Shown here piece after piece: positions 17,792 to 26,366 of a stretch of 64,000 bases of DNA. Position 1 is the first letter of the stretch. Every line of letters begins with the position of its first letter. The translations under genes and the position numbers were made by a program. Source of the stretch: SAR202 cluster bacterium bin87 (GTDB lineage: Bacteria; Chloroflexota; Dehalococcoidia; Lucifugimonadales; UBA3495); assembly GCA_002238825.1 (NCBI GenBank), contig MPNC01000003.1:62001-126000 (forward strand), read 5' to 3'. The notes below the pieces were generated by a model, which saw only the letters and a program-made list of their open reading frames with translations, was not told the DNA's origin and did no database searches.

Positions 17792-18131
17792 TAATCGGAC
17801 TTTAATCATAGACGGACGTGTCAACCGTGTCAATTCAGTCCGCTTCTTCGGCACGAGAATCGCGTTTGGAACGGTTGCCTTCCGACGTTCCGGCTTTCGA
17901 GGAAATCCAGTGGGGGACCAGGCTTGTCTCGCCGACGTTATTCCTGCTCCGGTGGGCCCGAAGTGAGGCTTTCGCCGCGCCTCGCGCTTCGCGGTTGCAA
18001 TTTGCGTGCGGTATAAGTATTATTAGGCAGGCGAATTGTGGGGAAAGTGATCCAAGCGAGAACGAAGTACCTGCTCGACCTATGCGGCCGCGCCAACCGG
18101 CCGTAAGCAAGAGTAAGGAGCAAGTTAACTG
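17792..18131. other. 340-bp leader/intergenic region before rpsA
   Basis: Upstream region of the S1 gene. The open frame across it (17818-18132) has no ribosome-binding site and an unlikely composition. Contains the promoter at 17995-18023 and ends with AAGGAG before ATG 18132, leaving an untranslated leader of about 100 bases. Confidence 0.5.
17995..18023 (+). promoter_or_regulatory. Sigma70-type promoter of rpsA
   Basis: TTGCAA (17995-18000), 17-base spacer, TATTAT (18018-18023). Good spacing and match. It leaves roughly a 100-base leader before the S1 gene, room for autoregulation by S1, which is known in other bacteria but only inferred here. Confidence 0.65.
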
Positions 18132-19232
18132 ATGGTAGCCCAGGACCCGAACGTAGTCGAAGTCACCGACATGTCGCAACTCCCGGAATCGGCGTTTTCG
18201 CCGAGGGAGTATCGCAGGGGCGACTTGGTGACCGGCGAGATAGTGCGCATCGATGACGAGGGTATGGTCATCAGCGCCGGCCTCAAGACCGAGGGCATTG
18301 TTCCGCCACAAGAAATGCGGACACTCACCGACGAAAAGCGCGAGCAAATGCAACCGGGTTCCAGTGTGATTGTCATTCACCTGAACAATCGCGGTCCGGG
18401 GGGAATGGCGGTATTCTCATTCGACCAGGCACAGGAGAAGCAGGTCTGGGAAGAGCTGATTGAACTGCACAAGCAGGACTCCGAGCTTTCCGCCAAGGTG
18501 GTCCAGCACAACAAGGGCGGCCTGGTGGTCGACTGGGAAGGAGTGCGTGGGTTCGTGCCCTTCTCCCAGATGGCGCCGGTGCCGAAAGAAGGCCGTGTCG
18601 AACACCTGGACGCCCGGATCGGTGAGGACGCCCGGTTCAACATCTTGGAGCTGGACGCTCAACGTGAGAAATTGGTGCTGACCGAGCGACGTATCTGGCG
18701 TCAGCTGCGCAACGCCGCCAAGGAACGCCTCCTGGAAGAACTGCAGGAGGGCCAGATCGTGCAGGGCACGGTCAGGTCCATGCGCGGGTTCGGGGCGTTT
18801 GTGGACCTTGGCGACGCCGAAGGGCTGGTGCCCATCTCTGAGTTGTCCTGGTCGATGATCAAGTCTCCCGAGGAAGTGGTCAGCGTGGGCGATGAGCTGA
18901 CGCTCAAGGTGCTGCGTGTGGACCGGGAGGCCAGCAAGATCTCCCTGAGCCTGAAGCGCACCCAGCCGGAGCCCTGGGACACGGTGCCGGAGCGATACCA
19001 CGTTGGTGATATTGTCGACGGGACCGTCACGCGGCTGATGGACTTTGGCGCCTTCGTCAAGCTGGAAGACTGGGTCGAGGGCCTGGTGCACATCTCCGAG
19101 CTGTCGGCTCGCCGGATGGAGCACCCCCGGGAGATCGTCTACCAGGGTCAGCTGATCAAGGTGCAGATCCTGAGCATTGACACGGAACGGAAGCGGATGA
19201 GCCTGAGCTACCGCAAGGTGTACGGACTGTAA
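18132..19232 (+). CDS. rpsA: 30S ribosomal protein S1 (four S1 domains)
   Basis: A 366-aa protein with four tandem S1/OB domains. The first begins at RRGDLVTGEIVRIDDEGMVISAG (about 28), the second near DSELSAKVVQHNKGGLVVD (120), the third near EGQIVQGTVRSMRGFGAFVDLG (208) and the fourth near VGDIVDGTVTRLMDFGAFVKLEDWVEGLVHISEL (293). S1 binds mRNA leaders and helps 30S initiation. Four domains (instead of six) are normal for many non-proteobacteria. AAGGAG lies 11 bases upstream of the ATG. It has its own promoter and a strong intrinsic terminator directly after the stop, so it is monocistronic. Confidence 0.93.
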   Translation: MVAQDPNVVEVTDMSQLPESAFSPREYRRGDLVTGEIVRIDDEGMVISAGLKTEGIVPPQEMRTLTDEKREQMQPGSSVIVIHLNNRGPGGMAVFSFDQAQEKQVWEELIELHKQDSELSAKVVQHNKGGLVVDWEGVRGFVPFSQMAPVPKEGRVEHLDARIGEDARFNILELDAQREKLVLTERRIWRQLRNAAKERLLEELQEGQIVQGTVRSMRGFGAFVDLGDAEGLVPISELSWSMIKSPEEVVSVGDELTLKVLRVDREASKISLSLKRTQPEPWDTVPERYHVGDIVDGTVTRLMDFGAFVKLEDWVEGLVHISELSARRMEHPREIVYQGQLIKVQILSIDTERKRMSLSYRKVYGL

Positions 19233-19263
19233 GCGTAAACTCCGCGCCGCGGCAGAACGTTAC

Positions 19264-19297
19264 AGGGGCGACGACCGTCGCCCCTATTTTATTTTTT
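19264..19297 (+). terminator. Intrinsic terminator of rpsA
   Basis: AGGGGCGAC (19264-19272) pairs with GTCGCCCCT (19277-19285) around a GACC loop, followed by ATTTTATTTTTT. The right arm overlaps the stop codon of the convergent gene at 19284. Confidence 0.92.
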
Positions 19298-20075
19298 GCA
19301 ACGCCGGCAGGTCGATGTCGTTCATGACGAAAAGGCCCGGATCGGAGGCATTCCCATCGTCGCGCAACTCGCGGAGCCGCTCCAGGCCGCGTCGCGTATC
19401 GCTGGCTACACGAGCCGGATGCCACTTGCGGATGCGACGCTTGAACAGCCAATAGGTGAACTCCTGCCAGGCGACCAGGGACAGATTCTGCGCATCGTAG
19501 CCCCAGATTCCCTCAGCATCGGACAGAAATTGAGGCACCAGGTTGGTGCGCGTCTCGCCGTAGAGATGGCGGTGGGCGTCTTCGACCACGTCGTCGCTGT
19601 CACCGTAGCAGCGGGCCAGCCGACTCTTGCGGATGGAGTCTTCCGTCACCAGTTGCAACGCCTCTTCGACCACCACGCCGTACCAGAAATTCAGGTGGGC
19701 GGTGTAACGGTATGGACCGATGAGCTGGCGGAATCGCTCCGGGCCGATGTCCTCGGGCAGACGCCCGTAAAACAGGAGGGCCTCCAGTTCGTCAGGAGGA
19801 ACCACATCGGGGATGGACAGGCACAGACGATGGGCCAGGGTGATCCAGTCCAGCGCTTCGCCGCCGATGACGTAGCGCCAATTCCGCCCCCAAAGCTCCT
19901 CGTTGGGGAGGCTCCAGCGACCGATGGCGTCCAGCAACGCGATATACCATGGTTCCACCAGGCCTGCCCGGGACCGCAGCCGCTCGATGACGTGGTCGTA
20001 AGCCGGCAGGGCTCCGCCTTCGCCGCCCGCCGGCGAGATGACAGCGACCCCGGTGTCGTCCACCGTGAAAGTCAT
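19284..20075 (-). CDS. Conserved hypothetical protein coupled to polX
   Basis: A 263-aa protein starting MTFTVDDTGVAVIS at ATG 20075, whose ATGA overlaps the polX stop by 4 bases, a sign of translational coupling. A longer frame reaching 20156 would run inside polX and is not needed. The sequence is soluble, rich in Trp and Arg, with helical segments (LVEPWYIALLDAIGRWSLPNEELWGRNWRYVIGGEALDWITLAHRL) and no signal peptide or membrane segment. I do not recognise a family. Linked expression with a repair polymerase is the only functional hint. The stop codon sits in the stem of the rpsA terminator. Confidence 0.75.
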   Translation of the reverse strand: MTFTVDDTGVAVISPAGGEGGALPAYDHVIERLRSRAGLVEPWYIALLDAIGRWSLPNEELWGRNWRYVIGGEALDWITLAHRLCLSIPDVVPPDELEALLFYGRLPEDIGPERFRQLIGPYRYTAHLNFWYGVVVEEALQLVTEDSIRKSRLARCYGDSDDVVEDAHRHLYGETRTNLVPQFLSDAEGIWGYDAQNLSLVAWQEFTYWLFKRRIRKWHPARVASDTRRGLERLRELRDDGNASDPGLFVMNDIDLPALQKIK

Positions 20076-21871
20076 GGTCGGGATGCCGCAGCGCTTCGGG
20101 CCCCTGCCATCGCCGCGAAACGATCGGGTCGTTGCCCTTTCGGGGCGCGAAGCCAACCGAGAAACTCGCCTGTCGGATAGGTGTTCAGGACATGCTCAGG
20201 GCCACACCAGGCGCGTCGGGCCACGGCCACCCCGAAGGTGCGGTTCGTAAGTCCGTCAACGTGGTGTGAGTCGGTGTTGATGACCAGCGGGACGCCCAAC
20301 TCGCGAGCGCGGGCCGCGTGCGTGTCCTTGAGGTCCAGGCGCTCCGGAGCCGCGTTGATTTCCATCGCAGTGCCGGTGTCGCGGGCGGTTTGCAGCAGGG
20401 CTTCGATATCGAACTCAACCGGGTCGCGGCGGCCGAGCAGGCGCGCGGAGGCATGCCCGATGACGGTGACGTAAGGGTTCTCCATGGCGCGGGTGATACG
20501 CCGGGTCATGGTGTCACGGTCCTGGCTCATGGCGTTGTGAACGGATGCGATGACCCAGTCCAGCATGCCCAGCACGTCGTCGGGGAAGTCCATGGCGCCA
20601 TCGGCGCGGATGTCCACCTCTGAGCCGCAGAGGATGGTCATTTCGTAGCGCGACTGGAGGTTCCTGAGGATTTCGATCTGGCGGGCGAGACGGTCGGTGG
20701 TCAGGCCGTTGGCGACGCCCAGGCCCTGGGAATGGTCGGTGAGCGCCATGTACTCGTAGCCCATGGCGGCCACGGCGGCAACCATCTCCTCCAACGGAAA
20801 CTTGCCGTCGCTCCAGTCGCTGTGGAGGTGCAGATCACCGCGCAGGTCGGTCTCCGTAATCAGGTTGGGGAGACTTCCGTCACGGGCAGCGTCCAACTCG
20901 TCGGCGCCGCGGCGGAGTTCCGGGGCAATCCAGGGCAGATCCAGGCGGCCGTAGAATGATTCTTCGTCAGGGAAACGCTCCGTTTCGCCGCTTTCGATCA
21001 CCGTGATGCCGTACTCGTTCAGGGACAAACCCCGGCGGTTGGCGTAGTCACGCAAGCGGATGTTGTGCTGCTGGCTGCCGGTGAAGTACTGGAGCATCGC
21101 GCCCATGGCGTCGGGCTCGCCGATGCGGAGATCGATCTGGATGCCCGGGTCGACAACCACGGAAGTCTTGGAGTCGCCCTGGACCAGGACTTCGCGAACC
21201 GACGTCAGGGCGGCCAGGGCCGGGCCGGTTTCGGCCGGGTTCTCCGACACGGCGATGAGGTCCAGGTCGCCGATGGTCTCCTCCCAGCGGCGCAGCGAAC
21301 CGGCCGGGGTAATGCTCACCAGCCCGGCGCAGGCGTCGAACAGCTGGGCAGTTACGGCGGCGCAGGTCTCGGAAGCGATGCCCAGGGGTGTGCGATCAGA
21401 GCGCATCCGCTGGGCCTGGATGTGACGCAGGATGTTTGCCACGGAGCGCTTCCCCATTCGGGGCAGCTGTTCGAGCCGTCCGTCGGTCGCGGCCTGCTCC
21501 AGTTCGGCCACGGAACCGATGCCCAACTCGTCCACGGCAGCTTTCACGGTTTTTGGCCCCATACCGGGGACTTCCAGCAGCTCCAGGACCGTGGGAGGCA
21601 ATTCCTCGGCCAGGCGGTCATAAGCGGCCACGTGGCCCGTCGCCACGTACTCCTGGACCTTTTCGCTGATGGCCTTGCCTACGCCCGGGATTTTCTTCAG
21701 GTCATCGCCGGCGGCAGCCGCTGCGGCCAGCGACCAGCTGAGTTGCTCGATGGTGCTGGCGGCGCGCTGGTAGGCGCGAATCTTGAAGACGGTATCGCCC
21801 TTGATCTCCAGCATGGCGGCCATGTTGTTGAACAACTGGACGATGTCTTCGTTGGTGATCTGCGTCGTCAT
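20072..21871 (-). CDS. polX: Family X DNA polymerase with PHP exonuclease domain
   Basis: A 599-aa protein starting MTTQITNEDIVQLFNNMAAML at ATG 21871. Residues about 1-140 are the 8-kDa/HhH region (KKIPGVGKAISEKVQEY, LEVPGMGPKTVKA). The pol-beta palm carries the metal aspartates in ETIGDLDLIAV and QIDLR (about 215-275). The C-terminal PHP domain begins at LRGDLHLHSDWSDG (about 340) and keeps the His/Asp metal ligands (ALTDHSQGL, IGHASARLL, NTDSHHVDG). Known bacterial PolX enzymes do gap filling in base excision repair with a 3'-5' PHP exonuclease. The length fits the family (about 570-600). It overlaps the downstream unknown gene by 4 bases and lies 123 bp after the aconitase stop. Confidence 0.92.
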   Translation of the reverse strand: MTTQITNEDIVQLFNNMAAMLEIKGDTVFKIRAYQRAASTIEQLSWSLAAAAAAGDDLKKIPGVGKAISEKVQEYVATGHVAAYDRLAEELPPTVLELLEVPGMGPKTVKAAVDELGIGSVAELEQAATDGRLEQLPRMGKRSVANILRHIQAQRMRSDRTPLGIASETCAAVTAQLFDACAGLVSITPAGSLRRWEETIGDLDLIAVSENPAETGPALAALTSVREVLVQGDSKTSVVVDPGIQIDLRIGEPDAMGAMLQYFTGSQQHNIRLRDYANRRGLSLNEYGITVIESGETERFPDEESFYGRLDLPWIAPELRRGADELDAARDGSLPNLITETDLRGDLHLHSDWSDGKFPLEEMVAAVAAMGYEYMALTDHSQGLGVANGLTTDRLARQIEILRNLQSRYEMTILCGSEVDIRADGAMDFPDDVLGMLDWVIASVHNAMSQDRDTMTRRITRAMENPYVTVIGHASARLLGRRDPVEFDIEALLQTARDTGTAMEINAAPERLDLKDTHAARARELGVPLVINTDSHHVDGLTNRTFGVAVARRAWCGPEHVLNTYPTGEFLGWLRAPKGQRPDRFAAMAGARSAAASRP

Positions 21872-21945
21872 GGTCAATACCTTACCACCGGCCAACAAGG
21901 GCGGGCAAGGCAAGGATCCGGCGTCGCGTGCTCGGACAAACTCAA

Positions 21946-21969
21946 GGGCGCCTGCTTTCGCGGGCGCCC
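21946..21969 (-). terminator. Hairpin terminator after aconitase
   Basis: GGGCGCC and GGCGCCC arms pair around a 10-base loop, 25 bases beyond the aconitase stop on the minus strand. Only a weak T stretch (TTGAGTTTG) follows, so termination may be partial. Confidence 0.55.
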
Positions 21970-21994
21970 CTGGACGTTCCGAATGTTAACTCGG

Positions 21995-24277
21995 CTAACT
22001 GCTGGCGCCCTCCAGGTTCTTCATGTGGTTCATGGCGCTGCCGGCCCGGAACCACGCGATTTGGGCGTCGTTCAGCGTGTGACGCAGGTTGAGGGTTTCC
22101 TCACTGCCGTCGGCATGTTTGAGGATGGCCTGCACGGGCCGGTCGGGGGCCAGGTCGCTGAGACCGACCAGGCTCATGCGGTCGTCCTCCAGCACGCGAT
22201 CCCAGTCCGCCGGGTCCTCGAAGGTGAGGGGCAGGAGCCCCTGCTTCTTCAGGTTCGACTCGTGGATGCGGGCGAAGCTGCGGGTGATGATGGCCGCGGC
22301 GCCCAGCATGCGCGGCGACAGGGCGGCGTGCTCGCGGCTGGAGCCCTCGCCGTAGTTCTCGTCACCGATGGCGACCCAGCGGATGCCCTGGGCGCTGTAC
22401 GCGCGGGCGATCTCCGGAATGGGCATGATCTCCTCGCCGGAGAGCTGGTTCTTGCCGGTGCCGGTGTCGTCGGTATAGGCGTTGTTGGCGCCGAGGAACA
22501 TGTTGTCGCTGAGGTTGTTGAGGTGGCCACGGAAGCGCAGCCAGGGACCGGCCGGCGAGATGGAGTCGGTGGTCGTCTTGCCCTGGGTCTTCACCAGGAC
22601 GGGGATGTCTTCGAAGTCGTTGCCGTCCCACGGTTCCCACGGATCCAGCACCTGCAGCCGGTTGCTGCTGGGGTCTACGCGAACGTCAACGTCGCTGCCG
22701 TCTTCCGGCGGCTCGACGTACATGTCGGTGCCCGGGTCAAAGCCGGTGGGCGGCACCTCGGGCGCCTCGGACGGCGGCTGGAGCATGAACTCGTTGCCGT
22801 TGGCGTCCACCAGCGGGTCGGTGAGGGGGTTGAACGACAGGCTGCCGCCCAGTCCCATGGCCACGGCCAGTTCCGGGCTGGCGATGAAGTTCATGGTGCC
22901 GGCGTTGCCGTCATTGCGGCTGGGGAAGTTGCGGTTGTAGGAGGTGACGATGCTGTTGTCGGTGCCGCGAGCCTCGGGCCGGTTCCACTGGCCGATGCAG
23001 GGACCGCAGGCGTTGGCCAGCACCGTCGCGCCGATGGCCTCCAGGGCGGCCTGCTGACCATCGCGTTCGATGGTGGCGCGGACCTGCTCGGAGCCGGGGG
23101 TAACCAGCAGGCCGGACGCGGCAGAAACGCCCCGAGCCGAGGCCTGTCGGGCCACGTCGGCGCAGCGTTCCATATCCTCGTAGGAGGAGTTCGTGCAGCT
23201 GCCCACCAGGGCCACGGACACCCGTTCCGGGAAGCCTTCCTGCTTGGCCTCGGCGGCCAGTTCGGAGATGGGCCGGGCGCGGTCGGGCGAATGGGGGCCG
23301 GTGACGTGAGGTTCCAGCGTGGACAGGTCGATCTCGACGATCTGGTCGTAGAACTGCTCGGGCTGCGCCTCGACCTCAGGGTCGGACTGGAGCAGATGCT
23401 TGTACTCCTCGGCGATCGCGACCAGGTCCTCGCGGCCGGTGGCGCGCAGGTAGGTGGCCATGCGCTCGTCGTAGGGGAACACGTCGCCGGTGGCGCCCAG
23501 CTCGGCGCCCATGTTGCAGATCGTGCCCTTGCCGGTGGCGGAGATGGAGGCAGTGCCGGATCCGAAGTACTCGATGATGGCGTTGGTGCCGCCGGACACG
23601 GTGAGCTCGTAGGCCAGCTTGATGATGACGTCCTTGGGCGCGGTCCAGCCGCTCATGGAGCCGGTGAGCTTGACGCCGATGATGCGGGGGTACCGGACTT
23701 CCCAGGGCAGGCCGGCCATAACGTCGGCAGCGTCCGCGCCGCCCACGCCAATGGCCAGGGATCCCAGACCGCCTCCGTTGACGGTGTGGGAGTCGGTACC
23801 GATGATCAACGCTCCGGGGAAGGCGTACTTTTCCAGAACCACCTGGTGGACAATGCCGGAGCCGGGCTTCCAGAATCCCATGCCGAAGCGGCGGCTGGCG
23901 GACTCGAGGAACTGGTAGACCTCGTTGCTCTCGTTGAGAGCGTCCTGGAGGTCGGAGGAAGCGCCCACGCGAGCCTGGATGAGGTGGTCGCAGTGGACGG
24001 TGGTCGGGACGGCGACGCGGTCGCGGCCGGACTGCATGAACTGCAGGATGGCCATTTGACCGGTGACGTCCTGGTGAGCGACGCGGTCGGGGCGAAGGTT
24101 GATGTAGCTGTCGCCAGGGCGCAGATCAGCGTCGTCCACGTCGTCCAGATGGGACAGCAGCAGCTTCTCGGTCATGGTCAGGGGACGGTTGAGCCGGGCC
24201 CGAACCTGGGACAGCTTTTCGTCCATCTTGCGGTAGGTTTCCCGCACGAATTCCGGAGTGGAATCGATATTGCTCAT
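21995..24277 (-). CDS. acn: Aconitate hydratase
   Basis: A 760-aa protein starting MSNIDSTPEFVRETYRKM at ATG 24277, with GGAGG upstream. The [4Fe-4S] ligands lie in VGSCTNSSYEDM and NACGPCIGQW. Substrate-binding landmarks include VPTTVHCDHLIQA, IIGTDSHTVNGGG and the C-terminal swivel domain GDENYGEGSSREHAALSPR. It interconverts citrate and isocitrate in the TCA cycle. Length and architecture match the mitochondrial-type aconitase of bacteria. The gene is followed by a hairpin and then polX. A 1510-codon open frame lies opposite it on the plus strand, which I regard as a codon-bias artefact. Confidence 0.94.
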   Translation of the reverse strand: MSNIDSTPEFVRETYRKMDEKLSQVRARLNRPLTMTEKLLLSHLDDVDDADLRPGDSYINLRPDRVAHQDVTGQMAILQFMQSGRDRVAVPTTVHCDHLIQARVGASSDLQDALNESNEVYQFLESASRRFGMGFWKPGSGIVHQVVLEKYAFPGALIIGTDSHTVNGGGLGSLAIGVGGADAADVMAGLPWEVRYPRIIGVKLTGSMSGWTAPKDVIIKLAYELTVSGGTNAIIEYFGSGTASISATGKGTICNMGAELGATGDVFPYDERMATYLRATGREDLVAIAEEYKHLLQSDPEVEAQPEQFYDQIVEIDLSTLEPHVTGPHSPDRARPISELAAEAKQEGFPERVSVALVGSCTNSSYEDMERCADVARQASARGVSAASGLLVTPGSEQVRATIERDGQQAALEAIGATVLANACGPCIGQWNRPEARGTDNSIVTSYNRNFPSRNDGNAGTMNFIASPELAVAMGLGGSLSFNPLTDPLVDANGNEFMLQPPSEAPEVPPTGFDPGTDMYVEPPEDGSDVDVRVDPSSNRLQVLDPWEPWDGNDFEDIPVLVKTQGKTTTDSISPAGPWLRFRGHLNNLSDNMFLGANNAYTDDTGTGKNQLSGEEIMPIPEIARAYSAQGIRWVAIGDENYGEGSSREHAALSPRMLGAAAIITRSFARIHESNLKKQGLLPLTFEDPADWDRVLEDDRMSLVGLSDLAPDRPVQAILKHADGSEETLNLRHTLNDAQIAWFRAGSAMNHMKNLEGASS

Positions 24278-24394
24278 TATGTTCGCTCCTCCTCGAGTTT
24301 TGCCCCGCTGGGTCGATCCTGCCGGCGCGCCATCGATCACGAAAGTGACCCGTGTTGCAGCGTGCGTCGGAGGACTACCAGGCCCGGGGAGATG

Positions 24395-25222
24395 TTACAG
24401 GGTTACCCTTTCGCCATACTTTTCAATGAGGTCCATGAAGAGCCGATGGCGCAGCGGATCGTTCGCCGGGTTTTCCGAGCGGCGCAGGTAGATGCGGTAT
24501 ACGGTAGCCAGGTCGTCGTCCCGCAGCCAGATGGAGTAGCTGGGCAGCCCGTTACGCAGTTGGCGGTAGAGAAACTCAACCTGGCGGATGCGGCTGAGTT
24601 GCAGGGCCACCTGCCCGTCGCCGTCAGTGGTGAGCAGGGCGATATCCCCCAGTGGGTGGGGGTTCCCGCTGCCATCCACGAACTGCAGGTTGTCCAGTGT
24701 GGCGGGAATGGACACGGTGGCCGCCGCGTTGTGCACCATGATCACGGACTCGGCCAGCCCCACGCCGGGATCTGCCGACCCGCGGCTGCAGTCAGACAGA
24801 ATACGGCGCAGCAGGTCAACATCGGCCGGACGGCTGGCTCCGCCAAGAGATTGGATGGGAACGGAGGTTTCTTCCAGGTGATCGGAAAGCGCCTGCTCCA
24901 GGTTATCCGGAATGACGGCGAAACGGACGCGACCTCGCCGGGTGATGACAGCCTCTCCCGTAATGGAGCCGTAGAGCGTCTTTTCGCCGGACCAACGGCG
25001 GGCGACGTCGAATCTCGGACCGTAGGTGCAGCCCAGGATGCATCCGGCCGTGGTGACCTGCACGCGTTCGCCGTCCAACCGGTCCGCGGCGGCCTGCAGT
25101 TCGCCCAGCACGGCCTCGGCGTTGCGGCCCCGATGGTACCAGCGCCCGCACCCGTACTCGTCGGTGCAGACGACAACGTTGACTTCAGGGCGAGCGGAGC
25201 GCTGCGGATCGATAGCGGACAT
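24395..25222 (-). CDS. Two-domain protein with N-terminal thioredoxin-like [2Fe-2S] ferredoxin domain
   Basis: A 275-aa protein starting MSAIDPQRSARPEVNVVVC; ATG 25222 is preferred over TTG 25237. Residues about 15-75 carry the Cys pattern of thioredoxin-like [2Fe-2S] ferredoxins (VVCTDEYGCGRWYHRG ... TTAGCILGCTYGPRF). This domain shuttles electrons in several small redox systems. The remaining 180 residues include LLRRILSDCSRGSADPG, IVMVHNAAATV-like and HPLGDIALLTTDGDGQVALQLSRIRQVEFLYRQLRNGLP, and recall haem-utilisation ChuX/HutX-like folds, but I cannot assign them firmly. The gene lies between aconitase and an 80-aa ferredoxin, so an iron or redox role is a reasonable inference. Confidence 0.7.
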   Translation of the reverse strand: MSAIDPQRSARPEVNVVVCTDEYGCGRWYHRGRNAEAVLGELQAAADRLDGERVQVTTAGCILGCTYGPRFDVARRWSGEKTLYGSITGEAVITRRGRVRFAVIPDNLEQALSDHLEETSVPIQSLGGASRPADVDLLRRILSDCSRGSADPGVGLAESVIMVHNAAATVSIPATLDNLQFVDGSGNPHPLGDIALLTTDGDGQVALQLSRIRQVEFLYRQLRNGLPSYSIWLRDDDLATVYRIYLRRSENPANDPLRHRLFMDLIEKYGERVTL

Positions 25223-25245
25223 CAGAGAAAGTGTCAACCGTTAAA

Positions 25246-25277
25246 CGTGCGCCCGGCAGCAAAGCGCCGGGCGCACG
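25246..25277 (-). terminator. Strong hairpin terminator after the ferredoxin gene
   Basis: CGTGCGCCCGGC (25246-25257) and GCCGGGCGCACG (25266-25277) form a perfect 12-bp stem with an 8-base loop. On the minus strand TTTAA follows. It separates the ferredoxin gene from the downstream [2Fe-2S] protein gene. Confidence 0.7.
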
Positions 25278-25309
25278 ACGGGGTCGGTGTACGCCGGTCG
25301 GCGCGACGA

Positions 25310-25552
25310 CTACTTGCTGAAGTAGTCGTAGTTGATCTTGATATAGTCTTCGTACATGGACGGTACCGCTTCCTCTGCGAATATGGCCGTAACCGGGCAT
25401 ACCGGTTCGCAGGCGGCACAGTCGATGCACTCATCGGGGCTGATGAAGTACATGTCATCGTCGTCGGTGGTGTAGATGCAGTCCACCGGGCAAACGTCGA
25501 CACACGCGGCGTCTTTTACGCCCACGCATGGCTCGGTAATGATGTAGGTCAT
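25310..25552 (-). CDS. FdxA-like 7Fe/8Fe ferredoxin
   Basis: An 80-aa ferredoxin starting MTYIITEPCVGVKDAACVDVCP at ATG 25552 with GAGGG upstream. The first cluster motif is C-x7-C-x3-CP and the second is CIDCAACEPVCP, as in FdxA-type 3Fe-4S/4Fe-4S ferredoxins of Actinobacteria and Chloroflexota. It transfers low-potential electrons between cytoplasmic oxidoreductases. It has its own promoter (25631-25658) with a leader of about 70 bases and a strong terminator, so it is monocistronic. Confidence 0.93.
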   Translation of the reverse strand: MTYIITEPCVGVKDAACVDVCPVDCIYTTDDDDMYFISPDECIDCAACEPVCPVTAIFAEEAVPSMYEDYIKINYDYFSK

Positions 25553-25630
25553 AGCGGCATTCCCTCGGGTGATGTGGTGTGGGTCGACAGTGGCTAACCG
25601 AACTTCGGGCCACAACTCACGGGTGCGGAA

Positions 25631-25658
25631 ATTATAGCACGGCACATAGGCAATGCAA
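25631..25658 (-). promoter_or_regulatory. Sigma70-type promoter of the ferredoxin gene
   Basis: On the minus strand TTGCAT (25658-25653), 16-base spacer, TATAAT (25636-25631). Confidence 0.7.
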
Positions 25659-25708
25659 ACGCGGAGGACGCCCGGCCTCGCCGGTCCGGACCGCAGGATG
25701 CAGCGGTT

Positions 25709-26143
25709 TTACACCCGGGTGAAGCGCTTTTTGGTGGACAGCGTGACGAAGGTCTGGGTCTTTTGCACTCCTTCGATAACGCCGATGCGCGTGCGCAGGA
25801 AATCACCCAGACTTTCGGCCGATTCCAGGGCAGTCCAGACGAAAACATCGTAGGGGCCGGTGGCGACTACGACATAGTGCGCTTCGTCGAGGTTGGCGAT
25901 GCATTCCGCCACGGCATCGGACTTGCCCGGGCCGGTTTCCAGACCGATGAGCGCGGTGGTGCCGTAGCCCATTTTTTCCAGGTTGGGGACTGCCACCACA
26001 TGGACGATGTCTTCTTTGATGAGACGGCGCAACCGCCGCCTCACGGTGCCTTCGCTGACACCCACAGCGCGCGCAATCTTGGCGTTGGACGCACGCCCGT
26101 CCGATTGCAGGATACCGATGATCTTCAGGTCAAGTTCGTCCAT
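25709..26143 (-). CDS. Lrp/AsnC-family transcriptional regulator
   Basis: A 144-aa protein. The N-terminal winged helix (MDELDLKIIGILQSDGRASNAKIARAVGVSEGTVRRRLRRLIKE) is followed by the RAM ligand-binding domain (TTALIGLETGPGKSDAVAECI ... YDVFVWTALESAESLGDFL). These regulators form octamers or dimers that respond to amino acids and control amino-acid or central metabolism. The length is standard. The promoter at 26214-26242 sits in an AT-rich stretch that could hold an autoregulatory site. Neighbours are ferredoxin downstream and a DMT transporter upstream. Confidence 0.92.
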   Translation of the reverse strand: MDELDLKIIGILQSDGRASNAKIARAVGVSEGTVRRRLRRLIKEDIVHVVAVPNLEKMGYGTTALIGLETGPGKSDAVAECIANLDEAHYVVVATGPYDVFVWTALESAESLGDFLRTRIGVIEGVQKTQTFVTLSTKKRFTRV

Positions 26144-26213
26144 TAGTTGGCAGACTCCGTGCTAGGTATGCAGTCATGTCTCTACGCCCAATGGCGCAGA
26201 TACTTGGCCTACG

Positions 26214-26242
26214 ATATTATTCGTTCTGGCTGCGGTTGTCAA
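26214..26242 (-). promoter_or_regulatory. Consensus sigma70 promoter of the Lrp-family gene
   Basis: On the minus strand TTGACA (26242-26237), exactly 17 bases, TAATAT (26219-26214). Flanking DNA is AT-rich and contains a near-palindrome around AATGATAAACATT, a candidate autoregulatory site. Confidence 0.78.
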
Positions 26243-26366
26243 CTATCAATAAGACAATGATAAACATTATCGTTTTATTCGCGACGGATTCGCTGCTTTT
26301 ACGCCGCATCGGACGCATCATAAACGTAACGACCAGGGGGATATTCGGGAATTCCCGTTTCGTGTT

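Noticed and set aside
17566-17805. 79-codon frame reading RIRTTDTGIFSAVLYQAELP
   Set aside because: This is the known false translation of a tRNA gene (here tRNA-Phe).
17818-18132. 104-codon frame before rpsA
   Set aside because: No ribosome-binding site; it runs across the rpsA promoter and leader.
21065-25597. 1510-codon open frame on the plus strand
   Set aside because: It lies opposite polX, aconitase and two ferredoxin genes and mirrors their codons; a GC-rich codon-bias artefact, with no domain and no ribosome-binding site.
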